Positions 57,884 through 64,000 of a stretch of DNA of 64,000 nucleotides are shown here, one piece after another (the first letter of the stretch is position 1; every line of letters begins with the position of its first letter). The position numbers were made by a program, and so were the translations under genes. Where the stretch lies: contig NC_035162.2 of NCBI RefSeq assembly GCF_001659605.2, forward strand, positions 31,438,153 through 31,502,152, in the 5' to 3' direction. The notes beneath the pieces were generated by a model, which worked only from the letters and a program-made list of their open reading frames with translations, did no database searches and was not told the DNA's origin. This DNA is from Manihot esculenta. Lineage: Eukaryota > Streptophyta > Magnoliopsida > Malpighiales > Euphorbiaceae.

Positions 57884-58040
57884 TACGAAGTCCTGTGGTG
57901 CCCATAATAGGGCCGGGCAATACGAAGACCTGTGGTGCCCATAATAGGGCCGGGCAATAACTCCGAGTACGAAGTCCTGTGGTGCCCATAATAGGGCCGG
58001 GCAATACGAAGTCCTGTGGTGCCCATAATAGGGCCGGGCA
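57884..58040 (+). repeat. Four 37-bp tandem units in LTR H
   Basis: Units start at 57884, 57921, 57968 and 58005 with TACGAAG(T/A)CCTGTGGTGC and end AATAGGGCCGGGCA. Ten extra bases separate the second and third. Each can fold as GCCC-ATAATA-GGGC. It occupies the place of the CCAGG...CCTGG ladder of the other copies. Confidence 0.9.
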
Positions 58041-58670
58041 TGGAGTTGAGGGATTTTTGAATCAGTCCATCCGTGGTGTGATTTATTTGTGCAGTGACGC
58101 ATTTCATGATAGCATGTTTTAAATGTTCTTTTTATAGTTCTACTCACTGGGCTTTGTAGCTCACCCCTCTCCCCTAACCCCCAGGTTTGCAGGTACGGGA
58201 TAGATAGAGAAGGCAAGAGAAGAAAAAGTCATATGTATGTAATAGTTAGTGTGTGGACATGACGATTGTATCATGATGAAATGTAAAAACATATTCAGGA
58301 TGTTATGTAATGAGGTTATTGAGGATAGAGTTGTGCTTGACCATAATGTATTGTTAATCCCTTTTGTATATACATGATCTTATGTTATGATGTTTATGTA
58401 AACTAACTCAACACAGGTTGTTTTGCCTTTAGGGCTTGATGAGATCCCACAGAGGGACTATGTTATGTATATGTTCAGAGTATGCACAGGTTGAGTTAGT
58501 TGATGACAGTATGTATGAAGAAAAGTTTTAATTTTTATGTATGTTGTTGATCATGTATGGGATTATACAGGTTTCCAGGATGTATGTTTGGCTTGCTACG
58601 GGTCCCGGCGGCCTTAAGTCGACCCGGATCCTAGCGCCGGTAGCGGTCCGATTTTCGGGGCGTTACAGAA

Positions 58671-58683
58671 TGGTATCAGAGCC
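58671..58683 (+). other. Primer-binding site, element H
   Basis: TGGTATCAGAGCC three bases after the LTR end. Confidence 0.9.
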
Positions 58684-58938
58684 CTAGGTTCATATGGTCG
58701 GACCTAGAGTGTCGGGCTCATAGATGTTATAGAAGGTCAAGCACAATAGGAAGGTCATGTCCACTAGGATAGGATGTTGAGTCCTGTCTTGCATGATGAT
58801 GTGAAATGCCATGACTTTATGCATGTGCATTAATGATATGATATGCTATGTGATGTATGTGATGAGGGTTCATGTGTGCCCACATGAACCATATGATGCT
58901 AATGTTTGCTTGTTATGAGCTGTTTTTCAGAGAATAGG

Positions 58939-61900
58939 ATGAGAGGAACTCGTCGATCTGCGCGATTGACTGGAGTGCCACCTGAGGATGAGGGCACAAG
59001 CGCCCGTCCTCCTACATTGCCTAGGGCAATGTCTTGTAGAGCCAACAGAGATAGGGTGTCAAGGGACCCTAGAAGGTCTTTTGATGCTAGCAGAAGGGGG
59101 ACAGATAGAGGTGGAAGTTCTTCAGATGTGAGGGAGGTTATGGAAGAGGATCAGAGGAGGGATGGGAACCTGGATGTGAGCATGCAGGAAGAAGGGACAG
59201 GGGAGTCTCAGGGAGGCGTCCAGGCCTCGGGGTATGGTTTTCCACCCCATTATCCACCCTTCCCACAGGGTTCAGGGTATCCGATGGGAGGCACATCGGA
59301 TTACTCCAGCTTTAACCCCTACCCTACCTACATGCCTTATCCACCTTTCTACCCACCCTACACACAGTACCCAGCTTATCCACCCTCACCTTTCTATCCA
59401 AACCCGGCAAACCCCGCCTCGGGGAATGCTGCACCTCCACCTCCACCACCTACAGAACCAGCAGCCCCAGTTACTCAACCTCCTAGACCTAGCTCAGTCG
59501 ATGGGAGCAAGGTAAAGATGACAGATTACCTCAAGCTAGATGCTCCCAAATACAAGTCAGGGGATGACCCTTTCGAGTATCTGAGAGTAGTGAAGACAAT
59601 AACTGATGAGCTAGGGGCAAGTGACAGCAGGGCCATTCAGATGGCAGGGTTCACTTTAAAGTGCAAGAAGGCACGGGAATGGTTCAAGTGTTATGTGGAC
59701 CCGAGACTAGACGGTATGACATGGGAAGAATTTGCGAATGAGTTCGCTGGATGGGCTTTTCTAGACAGTTCTAGAGAACTGAAAATGATTGAGTTTGAGC
59801 AACTGAGGCAGTCAGAGCACATGAGTGTAGAGGAGTTCACGGATAAATTCTTGGAGCTATTGCCTTTTTCAGGGCAAGCTCTAGACTCAGATACGAAGAA
59901 AGCCAAGAAATATGTTATGAAGCTGCATTCCAGGTACTCCTCGTTGGTTCAGTCAGCTGAGAGAGAAAGTTTCCACACTGTGGTGGATATGGCTCGAAGA
60001 ATGGAGGCAAGTGCTATAGTTGAGGGGTCAGTGAAGCAGTCAGTGACCCAGTCTTCAGGGGTTAAGACCCCAAACAGAGGAGGACCAGGTTTCTCTTCTC
60101 AGAGCTCAGGTAAGAAGAGGTGGGATAACACCACCAAGAAGCCGAAGAAGAATAAGTTTTGGAACAAGTTGAAATCCGGTCTGGGATTTGGCGGTGGCTC
60201 GAGCTCAGGCTCAGATGGTACAGAATGCCAGAGATGTGGAAGACCACACAGGGGAGTGTGTCGAGCTGGGACTAATACATGTTTCAGATGTGGACAGGAG
60301 GGACACATAGCTCGGGATTGTCCTAGAGCGCCTTTTATGGGCCAGCCCCAGCAGACAGCTTCTGGTAGTGTGGCACAGCCAGCAGTTCCAGCCACAACTC
60401 AGGGCAGTGGCAGAGGTAGAGGGAGAGGGGCAGCCTCTTCTTCTGGTTCCCGAGGTGAAGGTCCATCAGCTCCAGCCAGGATCTTCACCATGACACAGCA
60501 GGAGGCTAACACATCCAACACCGTGGTGTCAGGTAATCTCGTCATTGGGTGTTCTGATGTGTATGCATTAATGGACCCGGGTGCATCTCATTCATTTATT
60601 GCTCCGAGAGCCGTTGAGAGGTTAGGTCTGATAGTCTCTGGGTTAGAGTGTCCCCTATGGGTCAGTGGACCCAAGTGTGACCCGTCAGTGGCAGTGTCAG
60701 TCTGCCAGTACAGTCCAGTTTTTATTGAGGGAAGATGCCTCTCCGCCGACCTTGTGGTTCTAGATTTGACAGACTTTGACGTCATTCTAGGGATGGATTG
60801 GCTATCTACCCATGGTGCTACCTTGGACTGCAGGGACAAGGTAGTCAGGTTCAGAGATCAGAACGGGTCAGAGGTCGTCTTCAGAGGAGACAAGAGGGGC
60901 ACGCCTAGAGGTCTAATATCAGCTCTTCAGGCTCGTAGGTTGCTTAGGAAGGGATGTCAGGGGTACTTAGCTCATGTGAGAGAGCTAGACAGTCAGGTCA
61001 GGGAGCCGGCCTCGGTGCCAGTTGTCAGAGAGTTTCAGGATGTCTTTCCTGATGAGCTTCCAGGTTTACCACCTGCTAGGGAGATAGAGTTCGAGATAGA
61101 GTTGGTGCCTGGAGCTAGACCGATCTCTATCCCTCCCTACAGGATGGCTCCAGCCGAGTTAAAGGAGTTGAAAGAGCAATTGCAAGAGCTGGTAGAAAAG
61201 GGTTTCATCCGACAGAGTACCTCACCTTGGGGTGCTCCGGTCTTGTTTGTGAGGAAGAAGGATGGATCCCTTAGACTTTGTATCCACTACAGGCAGTTGA
61301 ACAAAGTCACTACCAAGAATAGGTACCCATTGCCTAGGATCGATGATCTATTCGACCAGCTAGCCGGAGCGGGTTGTTTCTCCAAAATAGATCTAAGATC
61401 GGGGTACCATCAGCTAAGGATAAGGGATGAGGATGTGCCAAAGACGGCTTTCAGGACCAGATATGGGCATTTTGAGTTCCTTGTGATGCCGTTCGGGTTA
61501 ACTAACGCCCCTGCAGCATTCATGGATCTCATGAACAGAGTGTTTAGCCAGTACCTGGATCACTTTGTTATTGTCTTCATAGATGATATCTTAGTGTATT
61601 CCAGGAATGCAGAGGAGCATGCCCATCATCTGCGGTTGGTCTTGCAGACTTTGAGGGAACATGGCTTGTATGCCAAGTTCTCTAAATGTGAGTTCTGGCT
61701 GAGGAGCATTTCGTTCTTGGGGCATGTAGTGTCAGAGAATGGTATTGAGGTAGATCCCAAGAAGACAGAAACTGTGGCTAACTGGCCTAGACCCACTTCA
61801 GTGACAGAGATTAGAAGTTTCTTGGGTTTGGCAGGTTACTACAGGAGGTTCGTTCAGGACTTCTCGAAAATTGCAGCTCCTCTGACCAGACTAACTAGGA

Positions 61901-63918
61901 AGAATCAGAAGTTTCTGTGGACCGACCAGTGCGAGGGGAGTTTCGAAGAGCTTAAGAAGAGGTTGACTTCAGCACCAGTGTTAGCTCTGCCATCTAGTGA
62001 TGAGGACTTTACAGTCTTTTGTGATGCGTCCCGTGTGGGACTGGGTTGTGTACTGATGCAGAATGAGAGGGTGATCGCTTATGCTTCTAGGCAGATGAAG
62101 AAGCATGAGTTGAATTACCCCACACATGACCTTGAGATGGCAGCAGTAATCTTTGCACTCAAGATGTGGAGGCATTACCTCTATGGGGTGAAATGTGAGA
62201 TCTTTACAGATCATAAGAGCCTGCAGTACATCTTGAGTCAGAGGGATCTGAACCTGAGACAGAGGAGATGGGTAGAGCTGCTGAGTGACTATGATTGCAA
62301 GATTCAGTATCATCCGGGTAAGGCGAATGTCGTGGCAGACGCCCTAAGCCGGAAGTCACTAGGCAGTCTATCCCACATCACGGCAGAGAGGAGACCAGTG
62401 GTGAAGGAGTTCTACAAGCTTATTAAGGAAGGTCTACAGTTGGAGTTGTCTGGTACAGGTGCCTTGATGGCCCAGATGAGAGTGGCACCCGTGTTTCTGG
62501 AGCAGGTGGCTCAGAAACAGCATGAGGACCCGGAGTTAGTGAAGATTGCCAGGACTGTTCAGTCAGGCAAAGATAGTGAGTTCAGATTTGACAGTAAGGG
62601 GATCCTCCGCTATGGGAGCAGACTATGTGTACCAGATGACATTGGGCTAAAAGGAGACATTATGAGAGAGGCTCATAATGCAAGATACAGCGTTCACCCC
62701 GGAGCCACCAAGATGTATCAAGATCTAAAGAAGGTTTATTGGTGGCTAGCTATGAAGAAAGAAGTGGCACAGTTCGTGTCAGCCTGCGAAGTGTGTCAGA
62801 GGGTGAAGCTGGAACATCAGAAGCCGGCTGGAATGCTTAACCCGCTACCTATTCCAGAATGGAAATGGGAAAATATAGCTATGGACTTCGTAGTGGGGTT
62901 ACCGGCGGCGTCCAACCGAGTGGACTCCATATGGGTGATTGTGGACAGACTCACCAAATCTGCTCACTTCATTCCTGTCAGGAGTGGCTACTCTGTGGAC
63001 AAGTTGGCGCAGGTATATGTGGATGAGATCGTTAGGCTGCATGGGGTTCCTGTTTCGATAGTGTCAGATAGAGGGCCCCAGTTCACCTCCAGATTTTGGC
63101 GGAGTCTGCAGAATGCCATGGGTACTAGGTTGGATTTCAGTACTGCCTTCCACCCCCAGACTGACGGACAGTCAGAAAGGACCATCCAGACTATCGAGGA
63201 TATGCTCAGAATGTGTGTGCTGGACTTTGGCGGTTCTTGGAGGCAGCATCTACCTTTGGTGGAGTTTGCCTACAACAACAGCCATCATGCTAGCATCGGG
63301 ATGGCTCCATATGAAGCTTTGTATGGAAGGAAGTGCAGATCACCTGTTTGCTGGGAGGAAGTTGGAGAAAAGGCCTTGGCAGGGCCTGAGTTAGTAGAGA
63401 TCACCAGCAGGGTGGTACCCATAATCAGAGAAAGAATCAAGACTGCTGTAAGCAGACAGAAGAGCTATGCAGACGTCCGCAGAAGACAGTTAGAGTTTCA
63501 GGAGGGGGATCTGGTATTGCTCAAGGTGTCTCCAATGAAGGGAGTGGTTCGCTTCGGGAAGAAAGGTAAACTAGCCCCACGATACATCGGACCCTTTGAA
63601 ATCTTGCAAAAGATTGGGAGTGTGTCGTACAAGCTGGATTTACCTGCTTCGATGGAGAGAATCCATCCGGTTTTCCATGTTTCAATGTTGAGGAAGTTTG
63701 TGTCAGATCCGAGCAAGGTTCTTAGTGAGCCTGACGTGGAGGTCCAAGAGGACCTCACCTATGTTGAACAGCCAGTGCGGATCATAGACACCCAGATCAG
63801 AAAGTTAAGAAACAAGGAAATCCCGATGGTGAAAGTCCTGTGGAACCACCACAACTTGGAAGAATGCACTTGGGAGGCACGGGAGTCTATGCTCCGGCAG
63901 TATCCCCATCTCTTTTAG
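58939..63918 (+). CDS. gag-pol polyprotein of a Tekay/Del-like chromovirus-type retrotransposon
   Basis: One frame of 1659 aa. Domains in order: capsid ([31 protein letters not shown]); two zinc knuckles from Cys430 ([12 protein letters not shown]) and Cys448 ([14 protein letters not shown]); protease with active Asp546 ([10 protein letters not shown]). Next come RT with Asp818 ([10 protein letters not shown]) and Asp882/Asp883 ([10 protein letters not shown]), and RNase H (FCDAS, Asp1029). Integrase has the D-D-35-E triad Asp1316, Asp1377, Glu1413. A C-terminal chromodomain ([16 protein letters not shown]) ends at QYPHLF. The start at 58939 is chosen because this ATG is shared with B and D and lies eight bases after TGTTTTTCAG; an in-frame ATG at 58906 adds 11 residues. 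Odd: His783 replaces Asp in the conserved LCIDYRQLN block, FIRQSTSPW has Gln for Pro, and YWWLAMKK has Leu for Pro. The frame is open, but enzyme activity is doubtful. Confidence 0.93.
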   Translation: MRGTRRSARLTGVPPEDEGTSARPPTLPRAMSCRANRDRVSRDPRRSFDASRRGTDRGGSSSDVREVMEEDQRRDGNLDVSMQEEGTGESQGGVQASGYGFPPHYPPFPQGSGYPMGGTSDYSSFNPYPTYMPYPPFYPPYTQYPAYPPSPFYPNPANPASGNAAPPPPPPTEPAAPVTQPPRPSSVDGSKVKMTDYLKLDAPKYKSGDDPFEYLRVVKTITDELGASDSRAIQMAGFTLKCKKAREWFKCYVDPRLDGMTWEEFANEFAGWAFLDSSRELKMIEFEQLRQSEHMSVEEFTDKFLELLPFSGQALDSDTKKAKKYVMKLHSRYSSLVQSAERESFHTVVDMARRMEASAIVEGSVKQSVTQSSGVKTPNRGGPGFSSQSSGKKRWDNTTKKPKKNKFWNKLKSGLGFGGGSSSGSDGTECQRCGRPHRGVCRAGTNTCFRCGQEGHIARDCPRAPFMGQPQQTASGSVAQPAVPATTQGSGRGRGRGAASSSGSRGEGPSAPARIFTMTQQEANTSNTVVSGNLVIGCSDVYALMDPGASHSFIAPRAVERLGLIVSGLECPLWVSGPKCDPSVAVSVCQYSPVFIEGRCLSADLVVLDLTDFDVILGMDWLSTHGATLDCRDKVVRFRDQNGSEVVFRGDKRGTPRGLISALQARRLLRKGCQGYLAHVRELDSQVREPASVPVVREFQDVFPDELPGLPPAREIEFEIELVPGARPISIPPYRMAPAELKELKEQLQELVEKGFIRQSTSPWGAPVLFVRKKDGSLRLCIHYRQLNKVTTKNRYPLPRIDDLFDQLAGAGCFSKIDLRSGYHQLRIRDEDVPKTAFRTRYGHFEFLVMPFGLTNAPAAFMDLMNRVFSQYLDHFVIVFIDDILVYSRNAEEHAHHLRLVLQTLREHGLYAKFSKCEFWLRSISFLGHVVSENGIEVDPKKTETVANWPRPTSVTEIRSFLGLAGYYRRFVQDFSKIAAPLTRLTRKNQKFLWTDQCEGSFEELKKRLTSAPVLALPSSDEDFTVFCDASRVGLGCVLMQNERVIAYASRQMKKHELNYPTHDLEMAAVIFALKMWRHYLYGVKCEIFTDHKSLQYILSQRDLNLRQRRWVELLSDYDCKIQYHPGKANVVADALSRKSLGSLSHITAERRPVVKEFYKLIKEGLQLELSGTGALMAQMRVAPVFLEQVAQKQHEDPELVKIARTVQSGKDSEFRFDSKGILRYGSRLCVPDDIGLKGDIMREAHNARYSVHPGATKMYQDLKKVYWWLAMKKEVAQFVSACEVCQRVKLEHQKPAGMLNPLPIPEWKWENIAMDFVVGLPAASNRVDSIWVIVDRLTKSAHFIPVRSGYSVDKLAQVYVDEIVRLHGVPVSIVSDRGPQFTSRFWRSLQNAMGTRLDFSTAFHPQTDGQSERTIQTIEDMLRMCVLDFGGSWRQHLPLVEFAYNNSHHASIGMAPYEALYGRKCRSPVCWEEVGEKALAGPELVEITSRVVPIIRERIKTAVSRQKSYADVRRRQLEFQEGDLVLLKVSPMKGVVRFGKKGKLAPRYIGPFEILQKIGSVSYKLDLPASMERIHPVFHVSMLRKFVSDPSKVLSEPDVEVQEDLTYVEQPVRIIDTQIRKLRNKEIPMVKVLWNHHNLEECTWEARESMLRQYPHLF

Positions 63919-64000
63919 AGGTTAGTATCTATGTGTTCTATGTGTTTATATGCCTTGTATATGTGTTATGTTCTTTGCCATGCTATGTGTGCTAGTGAGG
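63919..64000 (+). other. 3' untranslated start of element H
   Basis: GAGGTTAGTATCTATGTG and onward match the spacer between pol and polypurine tract in D (44756-44816). The hairpin, polypurine tract and 3' LTR should follow just outside. Confidence 0.7.

Larger units (their letters stand above)
56441..58667 (+). repeat. 5' LTR of element H
   Basis: 2227 bp from TGTAATACCCGGCTAG to GGGCGTTACA. TATA box at 56799-56805; hairpin motifs at 56616-56780 and 57322-57512; splice-like donors at 57039 and 57708 and acceptors at 57635 and 58191; ladder at 57884-58040. Confidence 0.92.
56441..64000 (+). mobile_element. Element H: Tekay/Del-like element with uninterrupted gag-pol (3' LTR outside window)
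   Basis: 5' LTR, primer site and a full-length coding region are present. The window ends 82 bases after the stop codon, before the polypurine tract and 3' LTR. Left flank GTTGA (56436-56440) is the expected target duplication, but its partner cannot be seen. Among the copies here it is the best candidate for recent activity. Confidence 0.9.

Overview
The window is nuclear DNA of a flowering plant. Evidence: one intron-containing family-1 glycosyltransferase gene, AT-rich intergenic DNA, and large LTR retrotransposons of plant type primed by initiator tRNA-Met. A dicot is likely. The glycosyltransferase would fit many eudicots, and I do not claim a species.

Region 1 (1-7.7 kb) is AT-rich intergenic DNA. 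It holds a worn short LTR-retrotransposon pair (603-2516), an inverted/tandem repeat structure (about 3345-4640) and a MITE-like block (about 6981-7275). Region 2 (7773-9331) is the only clear host gene: a two-exon UDP-glycosyltransferase of the UGT87 type, apparently intact (461 aa). Region 3 (9.4-17 kb) is decayed transposon DNA: a MITE-like block, a minus-strand Athila/Tat-like Ty3-gypsy remnant with a large pol deletion (about 11.1-14.9 kb), and the 3' part of a CACTA element (about 15.0-16.0 kb).

Region 4 (17-64 kb) is a nested stack of chromodomain-bearing Ty3-gypsy elements (Tekay/Del-like) with LTRs of 2.1-2.5 kb. I call them A (16983-21441, +), B with C nested (21966-37025, -), E (37190-52752, -) with D (37598-48727, +) inside it, a solo LTR (54211-56335, -) and H (from 56441, +, running off the window). 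Most boundaries are fixed by TG...CA ends plus 5-bp target duplications: A TACTC, B GTGGC, a nested solo LTR CATGC, a solo LTR CTCTA, F1 CCAGG. An unrelated LTR family (F) occurs as a solo LTR inside D's 3' LTR and as a truncated copy beside it. The Tekay-like elements appear to have landed in an older host sequence (G) whose pieces lie at 21442-21965, 37026-37189, 52753-54210 and 56336-56440. G encodes a broken protein with the plant 'putative gypsy-type transposon' (Transposase_28) motif.

H has the only uninterrupted gag-pol (58939-63918, 1659 aa). Its order is gag, two zinc knuckles, protease, RT, RNase H, integrase, chromodomain. The others carry nonsense codons, frameshifts and deletions. 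Two complexes are best read as products of ectopic recombination between nested relatives: B/C has three LTRs with one pol segment duplicated, and D has unmatched LTRs and unmatched flanks. The LTRs themselves are structured. They carry a TATA box, an array of TTCGG-CCG-CCGAA hairpin motifs, conserved splice-like signals and a family-wide tandem 'ladder' bracketed by CCAGG...CCTGG. The same hairpin motif sits inside the unrelated F LTR, which I consider the most unusual signal here.
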